A stretch of 64,000 nucleotides of DNA, from NCBI GenBank assembly GCA_034008185.1, contig CM067082.1:156061895-156125894 (forward strand), written 5' to 3'. The stretch comes from Gorsachius magnificus. Taxonomy: Eukaryota; Chordata; Aves; Pelecaniformes; Ardeidae. The translations under genes were made by a program, and so were the position numbers. Below are positions 36,701 to 48,059 of the stretch, in pieces. Every line of letters begins with the position of its first letter. Position 1 is the first letter of the stretch. The notes under the pieces are model-generated. The model did no database searches. It was not told where the DNA came from and saw only the letters and a list, made by a program, of their open reading frames with translations.

Positions 36701-39700
36701 AGGGCAGTCCTGCCCAGAGGGACTTGGGGGCACTGATGGATGAAAAGCTGGCCATGAGCCGGCCATGGGCACTGGCAGCCCAGAAGCCAACCCTACCCTG
36801 GGCTGCATCAGTAGAAGCGTGGCCAGCGTCGAGGGAGGGGATTGTGCCCCTCTGCTCTGCTCTGGGGAGACCTCCCCTGGAGCCCTGCGTCCAGCTCGGG
36901 AGCCCTCAGCACAAGGAGGACATGGACCTGTTGGAGCGGGGCCAGGGGAGGGCTACTAAAATGATCCGAGGGGCTACTAAAATGCTCCGAGGGCTGGAGC
37001 CCCTCTGCTGTGAGGCCAGGCTGGGAGAGTTGGGGGTGTTCAGCCTGGAGCAGAGGAGGCTGCGGGCAGAGCTGAGTGCGGCCGTTCAGTACCTAAAGGG
37101 GGCCCATAGGAAAGGGGGGGACAATCTTCTTAGCAGGGCCAGCTGTGACAGGACAAGGGGGGATGGTTTTAAACTGAAGCAGGGTAGTTTTAGACTGGAT
37201 GTAAGGAAGAAATTCTTTACAATGAGGGTACTGAAACACTGGAACAGGTTGCCCAGAGAGGTGGTGGAGGCCCCATCCCTGGGACCATTCCAGGCCAGGT
37301 TGGCCGGGGCTGTGAGCAACCTGATGTGGTTCAAGGTGTCCCTGCTCCTGCAGGGGGGTTGGGCTGGGTGACCTCTGGGGGTCCCTTCCCACCCAAAACA
37401 TTCTATGATTCTAAGCTCAGAGGTGGCACTGCAGGTTCTGAAGCCGTGCAGACAGGAGGTCATGCAATGGAAGCAGAGTTTAAGAGAAACCGCTGCCCTA
37501 CAGCCAGCCTCCAACATGCTCGATTCCCTGCCTGTACCCAGGGCACCTCTTTGGACCTCACCTTGTCACCCTGCATCACCAAGGTTTGCTCCCTGATGCC
37601 TTCTGTTGAAAACAGACTCCCTTAAACAAATGCTCTTGTGTTCTCCCAGGAAAAGGGGAGTCAGAGCTCCAGCAAAGCAAGATTCGGAACCCCCAGCTCT
37701 CCTCCCACAGCTCTCACCCGCCCTGCTCCCGGCTGTGCCAGCTGGAGCAGATGGGGTCTTCACCGGCACGGAAGGAAGGCACTCATGGGTGTCACACAGC
37801 AGCCACGGCGCTGCTCTTGGCAGGGTGTGAGCAGAGGAAGATGTGACAGCACAGAGGGAGAGTCCTGAGCCCACGGGTACCGCGGCTTCGTGACAGCTCG
37901 CTGCAAACACAGCCGGAGAGGACAGAGGCAGTGCAAGCAGAAGGTGCCTCTCGGAGGAACAGGGAGCAGAGCTGAGATGGGAGCTCCTCGCGCTGGATGG
38001 TGGGGAAGAGCAGGCAGACAGGCAGCCTCGGGGCTCGGCAGCTGGTCAGTGCCTGCAGGGACACTGCCGCGATGGGGACACGTGGGAGGGTGGAGGTGGC
38101 CGGTGACGTTCCTCCTGAGCTGGGAGCCCCACAGCACAGGTCACAAACCCCAAGAGGAAGGGGAAAGCTGAAGCGAAGCTGCGAGACCAGCACCGTGCCC
38201 TATACAAATACAGTGGGTGGGCAGCAGCGAGCGCCCAGATCTGGGCACCATCCACCACAAATCCACAAAAACTCTCCCAAATGGCTTGCTTTGCCTTGTG
38301 AAAGCCACAGGCTTCATCTGGTGTCACCAGGTATCAACTAACTCCTGCTACAATCGAGCCAGCAGCTCTCAGAGCCCCGAGAAAGAGACCCCATGCCTGC
38401 ATTCTGATTTCAGCCTCTAATTTCAGCCAGCTTCAAAGAAATCCTGGTTTCTGCGAGCAGTGCTCCGTGCTATCCCACAGACAGGGCCCTTTCAGGGCTC
38501 TTAAATTAAGCAGTTAATTTCTAGTTACTCATTATTATTATTAGCTGATGAGATTTAGGGAGCAGAAAGGATTGGGAAAAACTAACTATTCTGCTAAGCA
38601 TGAGGGACTCTCCATTTTATCACACTTCTGATTAGAAACATCCTTAGGCACTTGTAGAGGAAACATAGGCTCAGAGAGTTTCTCTATTTATTTTACTTGC
38701 AAACTGGTCTGTATTGCTGAGATGGTTTGGGTTAATTTCAGCCTCCCACCCTGCCTGCCCCCACCACCACAGGCAGAGCACAGGCAGCGTGAATACGCAG
38801 AGGGAACCCAAAGATGAAAGTGAGAGGGGGAAAAGCACCTCAGAAACAAACCCAAGCACGTCGTTTAATTCGGTTAAAGTATCAAATTCTTTCAAATTTG
38901 AAGGAAATTGGCTGAGGAGAGATGTCTTCTTAGCAACCCACCCTGAGGAAAAGGCACCTTTTCCACCGACATATCAGGGCATCAGAAAACAGCCGTCTCC
39001 TCCACGCTGCAGCCGGCTGGATTAAGCAGGACACACGTGAAGGAAGGAAGCCTGTCCTAGGCAGGATGAAGCCAGGGATTAAGGAGCTTGAACTTGGCTT
39101 CTCCTTGGTGCCGGGTCTTTGGAAGATGAGCTGTCAGGTTTCACTTCTCTTGCCAAACCAGTGACACCGGCAGCAGCAAGGCCAGGGTAAGGGGATTGTG
39201 CTACTCCATCAGCCTCAGGGGGAGCATGGCCAGACCCCTGCCAGGCTGCCCTTAGCTGCGGCGACGGCAGCGACACTTCTGCATGTCACATTAAACCAGC
39301 TACGTTACTGAAATGCCAAATCACCAACCCTTCCTTCAGAGCTCTACACCTATCACATTTTCAGTCTGGGGGCCTTATAAGTAAGGAAACCATAAGGAAA
39401 CCATCCTCAGAAGGAAACCTAGACACCTCTAAAAAATCCTCAAAAAAGCATATTCAGCTCTTTAAGAAATTTAAATCTTCCTGAAAAGCATTTTAGGAAA
39501 ATTTCTTTAATGTAAGTCTTCCTGAAAAGTGTTTCAGAAAAAATTCTTTAATGCAACTAATTAAATATCTCAGGAAACATTTAATTTTTTTTCTTTAGCA
39601 GGTCCTTTACTAGAGAGCCCACAATTTTCTCACAATAATTATATACGATATCTGACTTCTAATTAACATTGCAGCTTAACGTTGTACTGATCATCAGCTC

Positions 39701-42700
39701 CAACGCCTAGGGCAGTGCTATTTTAAAATCCACCTAACTCTTTAACCCCAGCTAAGAGTGCCATGCAATTTATCTATTCGTAAGCAGCCGCTTTACCACA
39801 GCAACACATGTACTTGTTTCAGAACAGGCAATACAGATATCACCACTTCTGCTCCTGAATTCATCATATTCAGACCATTAGGTAATGTGAGGATAACGAG
39901 AGCAAGTCTCCATTCTGCCCACTATTCTCTGCAAGCACTTGGAAAATATTAAGGAGCATAAACAGTCTGCGAAAAACGCCCCTGTGCAAAAGAAGTGCTA
40001 AGCATATGAACTACTTCAGCAGCCCTCAAATGCTGGAGGCTATAGAGGATCTCATAACGCAAGGATGCTTTAATTACGATGAGGTAACTCTCTGCCAGAG
40101 TTAATTTTGCTGTCTCAATAAAGCTGACAAGGGCCCCGCTATCAAAATGAAAGGCTCTGCTTATGGCAAGAATCTGCGTGTTTGGGGGGAAAACGGTGCC
40201 ACTAAGTTAAAATATTTTCTCCTTCACCATCATCTCAGCTCCCAGCACCACCCGGCAGCGACAGCGTCCGAACTGCGTACCTCGTCCCATACATATTCCC
40301 AGAGAACTCGGCGTGCTCGATGAATTCACCAGCATCAATTTCTTTCTGCATTTCTTCTCTGGTCACAAAGTGGTAATCTGGATAGGGAAAACAGGGGAAA
40401 AACAGCCAGAAATGAACATCTTTGAAAGTAAGGCTCATGGTCAAAAGGACACCCGTGGGTGCTCAGGGGAGAAGCACCTTAAAACCTGCGTTGGGAGGCA
40501 GACTGCAGAGATCTGCTTCCTAATTACTGTACACAGCATCCCCTCTCCACACCACTTGCCCAGACACCTGCTCAAAACTTTTTGGAGCTCTTTGTGTGGC
40601 CAGACACGCTGCTGTTCCCCCTTTTTCACACCCTTTCTCCTTTTTGGTGCAGTGGGAAACTTCCCCGTGCTCCAACTCCCCACAGGTGTGGAACACATTA
40701 CAGCAGGACTGCCCAGGCCCTTAATTTGAAAGCATTTATGATTAAAGACTAGAATGGGACTAGAGAGAGAGGAAGATAAAAGAGAACATCAAAACCAAAT
40801 GAACTAAAAAGGAACGCTTCTCTATCTTTTGTTAAAATTCCTTCCTTTCACTTCAGAGCAAAAACTGCTGATGGAAATTAAGCGCAAACCTCATTTGATT
40901 CATTCTGAAATACGCAAACAAAACGGAAAAGCAGCTGGCCAGCTGCACACAAGCTATCAATACAGATAAAGGCACCTCATTAAGCATTTCCCAAAGCAGC
41001 GCGCATTTGAGGTACCTCATCAGAGCTACCTGACACTTCAGAAAACCAAACCACTCCATGACCAAGTACGGACCAGGGCGCTTAAACTGAGAGCCCCGCT
41101 TTGAAACCCTTGACCAGCAAGTCACAGAGGATGGCATCTAGACAAGACAACTGCTTCTGTTAACGTGTTAATGAAATTTGGGGGTTTGTTCTGCCAAGTC
41201 CATCCCTCTCTTGGCTTTTCCCCAACGCATGTCGCATTGCTGCAGAACAGTGGTAAATGGCTACGGGTCTCACTGGCACTGAAGAACAAAAAGAGTGTGT
41301 ATGTATGTATATTTATATATGCATATGCGTATACACACTCTCAAATATATCATTACTGTAATGTCTGCCTAAGGAAACGCACCCCGTAAACATAAAAACT
41401 TAAAATTTTTCAGAGGAATTGTTTGCCGAGTCTGATGAGCCAGGGCCAACCGCAACACGCTCACCTTTGCCATCCACCTCTCCGGGTCTTGGCTGTCTTG
41501 TGGTATCTGTAAGCAAAAAAACAGCCTTGTAAATTCTGTAGATCACCCAAGGAAGTAATAGTATCAAAGAAATAAAAGCGTGTACGCAGCAGATTAACCC
41601 AATCACGTCGTAAGCCGATCCTCTATTTAAAATGATCAAAGCTGCTGGAATCAGCTAGCGTAACGCGCAACGACATGCAGGATCGGCCTTTAATCGAAGA
41701 ATCCTAGATAATCTGAAAACAATCAATTAAGATTGTTGGGGGCTGAGCGGTCAAGTGTGGGACTTACCAGGCTGGGCTTAGTTTTCAGCTCTGCTACAGC
41801 CTTCCTGTGTAATCCTAGACACGTTATTCGGACCTCTGCCTCAGAGTTCAGGGGAATTAGCAGTGCCCTACTCCGCAGAATTATCTTCATTTTAAAAGAT
41901 CGTGCAGCACCTACACAGATGCTTAAAATAGCCAGATTTAACGAATAAGGGCAAACTCACACGAGGTAGGTGAATAAATTAGACAGCCTTCGAACCCTAC
42001 TGGAAGTCATTCAAGCTGGTGTTATTTTAAACACGTGCTCTGCAAACCAAAAAGGAGCTGATGGTCGCCACAGAGGGCAACGCCGATCATTTTATTTAGG
42101 CCCAGCAGGAGTTAACTTCATGCGATAAGGCTCTGACCACCTCTAAGTTTTTATAAAGCACCAGTTGCTAAGGTCTATGGAGATTTTAGGGGAAAAATAT
42201 CTACCAAGAGACAACCTTGGGGAAAATGGCAAGGTTTAGTTTGGAGCCAGATAAGAGATTCGGTCAAATCAAGGGCGCAGGATGAAACACACAAAAGGAA
42301 AGATCATTTTAAGGTTTTTTCATCTCCAGTAACATTAAATTTTTCAACATCTGGTATTTGCTCTTTCATGGTGGAATGAATCCGGATCTCACAGATCTTA
42401 AAGCAAGGATTTCACCTGCAGTATCCAAAGCGTTAGGACAGGAGAAAAACCATTTTGGTAACCTACTTAAAAACACCTTGCAGAGCTCCAGGGAAAATCA
42501 GGCAAACGAGCTGTGGACACAGCCCAGACTCTGAGGGTAACCTGTAAGGTGTCACCCAAGAAAAAAAGAAACAAAATTAGTATGGCAACAGGCAAGCTGC
42601 CTGAAAAAAATTCCCTGTGCTTACTCTGTTGTGGGCGCAGGACTTTGGCATTGCCTGCAGGCAGGTGTGAGTGGATTGAGCCAGACGGCCGGGGGTTATT

Positions 42701-43418
42701 TTCACATTACAGGGAACCATCCCAGGTAGAAAAAATAAGGACCCTTGGCCAGCACTTAGTGACCAACATAGAAAAAGTCAACAGACCACCAGAGCAACAG
42801 TGGGAGGAGGAACGTACGCGGGTGATGGGGCAAACTGTTTCACTGACTGACCTGGTGATGAGATGGGTTTCACAAAACTCTTTTAATTTTAAATTTCAGG
42901 TGCTGGTGTGCAGCCCCTAGGCTGATAAAATCCCCATCAGCTCCCACAGGCGGATGGAAAGAATTGAATTTGAAGCAGAGATGTGTGGGGAATTTGGTTA
43001 CTTTCAGAGTCAAGAATCACTCAGAAAAATCTTATCACCTCTCTGAGCTGTGTTTAGAGGTGTGGGTGGTCACCACACCTGGAAAGGGTGCTATTTCAGA
43101 CAAATCTTAGACTTGCCACTCAACACCAGTAGTGAAAGGCATTCCTGACTTGTTTAAACATCCCAAAGAGCCCACAGACAGGCTGGGACACGGGGGAGCC
43201 ACCCAAGCCCCTTATTCGGGGCACAAATACAGCTACAGAAGCAGGGTCTGAGCTAGCGGCCCTGAATCCCTCCACTGCCCTTCCCCAGAGACGTACGGAT
43301 ACTCACGGGAGACGCTGAAGCCGAAGATGTTCTCGTAATCTTTAAGCAATTTCTTTAACAAAGTGCTCTTCCCTGCACCCGACGGGCCGCTCAGAACCAC
43401 TGGTCTCGGTCCCTGCAT
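33731..43418 (-). CDS. GUK1: Guanylate kinase 1, seven coding exons, complete
   Basis: Cytosolic guanylate kinase: transfers phosphate from ATP to GMP (and dGMP) to give GDP and ADP, in purine salvage and cGMP recycling. Coding exons on the minus strand: 43418-43307, 41506-41465, 40377-40281, 35791-35653, 34694-34610, 34288-34203, 33766-33731 (stop included). All junctions are GT-AG and phases join without a break, giving 198 residues against about 197 in human. Seen: P-loop GPSGAGKST at residues 11-19; GMP-site residues expected for the family are present (Ser37, Arg41, Arg44, Tyr53, Glu72, Tyr81); a conserved core with CVLD and QGVKNIK; lid region [11 protein letters not shown]; then [13 protein letters not shown]. 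The start ATG lies two bases after an acceptor (AG at 43422-43421), so upstream exon(s) are non-coding or encode an alternative N-terminus; I did not locate them. The third coding intron (40280-35792) carries a CR1. Divergent from MRPL55. Identification is very secure. Confidence 0.97.
36540..37413 (+). mobile_element. CR1 LINE fragment, longest copy, inside GUK1 intron
   Basis: About 870 bases of CR1 ORF2 C-terminus plus 3' UTR, ending CATTCTATGATTCTA. It lies antisense in the third coding GUK1 intron. It reads through without a stop from 36505 to 37371 ([51 protein letters not shown]). A short out-of-frame segment between two compensating indels keeps the frame open. The motif encoding ATKM(I/L)RG is duplicated, as in the 14.1-14.8 kb copy. 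Confidence 0.93.
39477..39560 (+). repeat. ~41-bp imperfect tandem duplication
   Basis: CTTCCTGAAAAG...TTCTTTAATG occurs twice (39477 and 39518), AT-rich, in a GUK1 intron. Confidence 0.7.
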
Positions 43419-44397
43419 GGCTAGAGAGACAGAAAAATACGTGTCTGGTTAGAAACACCCACGAAAAAGCACAGCTATGGATTCCCAGGGGTGCTCAGCC
43501 CCACAAAACAGCACCTGTCCTTTACCCTGGGATACAAGTGTCCACAGGCACAACTGAAGTGATGAGAAATCACAAGCCTAGAGCTGATAGGAAGCAACTG
43601 AGAGTGTGGGAAATACCAGGGAAATTCAAAGAGCTACTACATTAGCAAGCTGCTAAAGCTGCAGACGGCGGGATCTGCCACCTCTGTACTGCCATGAAAG
43701 ATCCAGGCTGGGAGCCCTGAGGACTCGGATATTGTTTTGGAACGCAGACAACAGAGGCCAGCAGCAGTGCAGCAGAACAGCTTCACCTTGCTTCGCTGCC
43801 AGCCCCAATTCTTACCTGGGGAACAAATACGTCGGACAAATAAAGGACAGGCATCACTGCGACGTGAACGCTCATTCTCGAGGGACTGGGGTTAAACTCA
43901 TAGGATGTAAACCAAAAGAGGAGGACACTGGGATATAGCTGCCACTAAACTGGGATAATTCAAGCCAGCTCTGTTCTCCGCCAGCAGGCTTGGACCCAAA
44001 TTCTAAGGAAAACTTTCTCTGACAAGAGGGAAATGCTGTTTGTGCCTGGTGGCATCTGGAAACATCACGGGACATCCACACACGCTGGGTAATGCCAGCC
44101 TGACACTTGTCCTTACTGACAGAAGTACAGTCACGGCCACTTCCCTCCCACCGGGAGAGGCCTCAAGGAGTCTTTGCAGGAGGTGCTGGCAAGAAAAAAG
44201 GGCAGGAATCAGCCAGCGTTGCACGTATGCGGCTCTGAGTGAGGGACGGGATGCCCATGAGATTGCCACACCTCGTCTTGCCCATTTACACCCTAACAAT
44301 ACAGACTACGAGCCTATGAGGGACAGTTAAACGTTTCTTATCGGTCCTGGGGTAAATATCCACAGGCAAAGCCTTTACCACAAATAGAAAACATACT

Positions 44398-45472
44398 GAA
44401 GCCTAGACCCCCAGGAGGGGGAGGAGGTGCTCCAGGCGCCAGAGCAGAGATTCCCCTGCAGCCCATGGTGAAGACCATGGTGAGGCAGGCTGTCCCCCTG
44501 CAGCCCATGGAGGTCCACGGTGGAGCAGATCCCCACCTGCAGCCCATGGTGAAGACCATGGGACCCGGAAGACCATGGTGAGGCAGGCTGTCCCCCTGCA
44601 GCCATGGAGGTCCAGGTGGAGCAGATCCCCACCTGCAGCCCATGGTGAAGACCATGGTGAGGCAGGCTGTCCCCCTGCAGTCCATGGAGGTCCACGGTGG
44701 AGCAGATCCCCACCTGCAGCCCATGGTGAAGACCATGGTGAAGCAGGCTGTCCGGCCCCCCGGGGACCCCCCCGGAGCGGGTGGATGCCCGAAGGGAGGA
44801 GGCTGCCCTGTGGGAAGCCTGTGCCAGATCAGGTTCCTGGCGAGACTTTGGGGACCCATGGGGAGAGGAGCCCACGCCAAGCAGGTTTGCCGGCAGAACT
44901 TGTGAACCCACAGGGGACCCAATGCTGGAGCAGTCTGCTCCTGAGGGACCGCACCCTGTGGAAGTTATGGACCCACGCTGGAGCACTTTGTGCAGAACTG
45001 TAGCCCGTGGGAAGGACTCGCATTGGTTAAGGCCCGAGAGCTGGGAGACTGCCCTTGACGATCCCCCTCCTGCGCGCGTGTGAGCAGGGGAAGAGTCCTC
45101 TCCTGAGGAAGAAGAAGTGGCAGAGACGACGTGTGATGAACTGACCTCAACCCCCATTCCCGTCCCCCTGCGCTGCTGGGGGGAGTAGGTAGAGAAACTG
45201 GGAGTGAAGTTGAACCCAGAAAGAAGGGAGGGGTGGGGGGAAGGTTTTTAAGATCTCCTTCTCCGATTTTGATTGATAACAAATCAATTTTTTTTTTTTC
45301 CCAAGTTGAATCTGTTTTGCCCGTGATGGTAACTGATAAAATGATCTCTCCCTGTCCTTATCTCGACCCACGAGCCCGTTTGATTTACTCTTCTCCCCTC
45401 AGTCCAGTTAGAGGGCAGTGACAGAGCGGCTTTGGTGGGCCCCTGGCGTCCAGCCAGGGTCAAACCACCACA
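44398..45472 (+). mobile_element. Retroviral LTR-like repeat (probable solo LTR of an avian ERV)
   Basis: A block unlike its surroundings. It has tandem CAGCCCATGG / GGTCCACGGTGGAGCAG motifs, then degenerate 'ACCC...CTGGAGCAG' units, then a GGAAGAGTCCTC and GAGGAAGAAG segment, a G-rich stretch, an AT/T-rich stretch with ATAAAA, and a CCCACGAGCC...CCAGCCAGGG end closing in CA. I recognise this arrangement as a dispersed avian LTR-type repeat, but I do not assign a family. No gag, pol or env coding is adjacent, so it is at most a solo LTR. It lies upstream of the first GUK1 coding exon, antisense to that gene. Confidence 0.55.
44461..44760 (+). repeat. Internal ~80-bp tandem repeat of the LTR-like element
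   Basis: The motif GAGGCAGGCTGTCC (GAAGCAGGCTGTCC in the last copy) begins at about 44482, 44580, 44659 and 44740, spacings of 98, 79 and 81. The longer first interval holds an extra partial copy of GAAGACCATGG. The repeated unit includes CATGGAGGTCCACGGTGGAG. Confidence 0.85.
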
Positions 45473-46062
45473 GTGTCCTCCACCACTAAGCCCCAAAACC
45501 TTGCAACACGGACCTGAACACGGGTGTGATCTGGGATCCAAGCACGCTTTGGGAATTATTTCCATATTTTCTGCACTAACTCCAGCTCAAGGTGCCTCGT
45601 GGCATGAGAGAAGGGTATGGGGGGGGGGAAAAAAAGAAAAAGGCAGCCCAGAGCCACACAGACCTTTCTGCAGTTGTTTCTTCACGCAGAAAGAAAAAAA
45701 TGGGTTTTTTTCATATGCCTGCCTCTCTGGGAAGGAAGAAAGGTTAATTATCAACACGTGAATAAAGAAGAAAATTCTGTACGACAGTGCAGGGGGTACT
45801 GCTGGGGAGCGTCATCAGTTCATCCAATTCAGCAGCTTCTAAACCAGAGGTGACGACGAGAGCAGGATAAATCAAACAGGCCTATTTCTCCTATTTAAAA
45901 ACAATTACCTTCTGCAAGCAGTAAAGTCCCTGGAAATGCCTTTTTCTTTTTTTTTTTAACCACATTGGCTGGGTGTGGCCTCAGGAGCAATCAGCTGACA
46001 GGCAGTCTAATGCCTTTCCATTTGAAATTAGATCATAGCAATGTCACCCTGACCTTACAAAT

Positions 46063-46087
46063 ATATTTTTTTTTTTTTTTTTTTTTT
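46063..46087 (+). repeat. Poly(T) tract
   Basis: Over 20 T residues upstream of the first GUK1 coding exon. Confidence 0.9.
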
Positions 46088-48035
46088 AAACAGCCTTAAG
46101 CCAAATGCCGTCTCTTACAAAATCAGCCACGGATCGGGCGGCAGGCTAATCTAGCCATGCTGCCTTCCTGACCCCAGCCCACGTGAGCTGGATACCTCCT
46201 CATCCCCAAATCCCTCCTGCCAGCTCTGCGACGGCGCAGACACCTACCAGGCAGCACTACAGCTAGGAAATTCCACGATTTTTCCTTCTGTTCCCTGAGG
46301 ATGCTTTGTACTTGTCTGACCAGAGTTTATCCAAGCCCGTACGAGAGGACGGGGTGTTAATACACAAAGCCTAAATAGATGCCAGCAGCGGCTAAATGTG
46401 GGCGTAAAAACACCCATTCAATCACCATCCAAAAGGAAACTGTTGGTTTTTGGGGGTTTTTTTTGCTGTTAGCATCCTCCAGGTGCTGCAGCCCCAGGGA
46501 TCCACCAGATCAGATGTTCTCCAGGGGCCTCAGAAGACCGGTCCCACCGTACGCGCGTGGTCACATCGCTGGATTAGGCTTGATCATCCAAAAAACAGGA
46601 CGAGGCTGAACAAACTCTAGGAAGTCCTTTTGGGGACCTGCCCTACCTTTCCCTTAGGCCTGGAGGTTCGGTAATTTCCAAATATCGCAGGTTTTGCCTA
46701 AATGTTCAACAGCGAAAGAGGAAAGCACGCCCTCCTGCACCTCCTCACCAGGGAAATGCTGCTCGGCGCTTGCAGCGAGGAAGCAGAGGGGCCGGTGCTG
46801 AGCTGTCCAAAGCATCGCTCCTCTCTTCTGCCCCTTCCAGCTCCCCTCACCCATATAAATAAAACAAGTGAGCCCCAGCCATTGCTAGAAAAAAAGGAAT
46901 TTAAAGCTGCCCAAATCACTTACAGTCATTTCATTCAAGCCCAGACAAACCGGGAAGGGGTAAGAGGAATGGGCAGGGTGCTGGCTGGGAGCAGGCTCCA
47001 AGGCATCCTTACCTTTTGCTTTTCTTCCCTTTCAGCCAAGGTATAAAGTCCAGCTCCTCGCAGAGGCGACAGGCAATAGAAGCCAGCCAGCAGAAAGCCG
47101 GGTTATTTGTGAGCTGCCTAAAGCCTTAATTACCGAGCTGCAATTTTAAGACGGCCAATGAAAACCGCTCGCGGGTCTTTAATCTCCTCTCCTCGTTTCT
47201 TCTCCGCTCCCTGTATTCCTGGCTGGTAAAGCTGCTAATGGGCTGAGGGGTGCTGGCACGCGCCTGCCTGGCATTTCGGCAAACAGCAAAACCATCTCCA
47301 TCTCTGCACTTAACCTCACAGATCACACGGTTCCCCCGTGGTCCTCCTCAAAGGCAAAACATCTCCAGCTGGTGCTCATGTCCACAGACACCAAGGATGG
47401 ATGGGCTCTTTGACAGCATCGACACACGTCGGGCATAAAACCCAGGCGGATAAAACTGCTACGCTCACATTACGCACCCAGCAGTCGCGTGGGTTGAGGC
47501 AACCCCTCTAGAAAAATCACTCAAGTCTTGGTTTTAGCCAGGATTTCACCCTCTGCAGACACCGCTCCTCTGCTTGCGGACTGAAGCCTGCGTGGCTGTT
47601 GCCTCCAGCCACTGCTTCGCCTCAGGTCAACGATTAGGCAACTTATCCACCACGAAGGTGACAGGGACATTCCTCTTGCCCACGTCGATCCGAACCCAAG
47701 CCCCCAAACAGAGCGTCCCAGCACCTCCACAGTGGGACCCTGCCAGGTCTGTGCCATCCTGGTGCTGGAAGTGCCTTTCTGCCTGAAAGAGCATTGGTGG
47801 GGCATCAAGGGAAGACAGAGACACTCTCCTTTACCTCACTCCCTTTTTTTCCCCCAAAAAATACTCAGAACTAAAGTGAGAAAAGACAAATGGGCTGCGA
47901 TCACCGGTCTCACTTCTCTGGGAAACGGGCTAAAAATAAACCAAGAGACTTGCAGGTGCTTCCTCTTGCCTCCCTCCAAATGTTTCCCTTCTCTTTTGCT
48001 GGAGATCTACAGAGGAAAACAAGACATAATTAAAA

Positions 48036-48059
48036 GGGGGGGGGGGGGGGGGGGGGGGG
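48036..48059 (+). repeat. Poly(G) tract of about 24
   Basis: A pure run of G, unusually long and possibly misjudged in length by the assembly. Confidence 0.9.
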
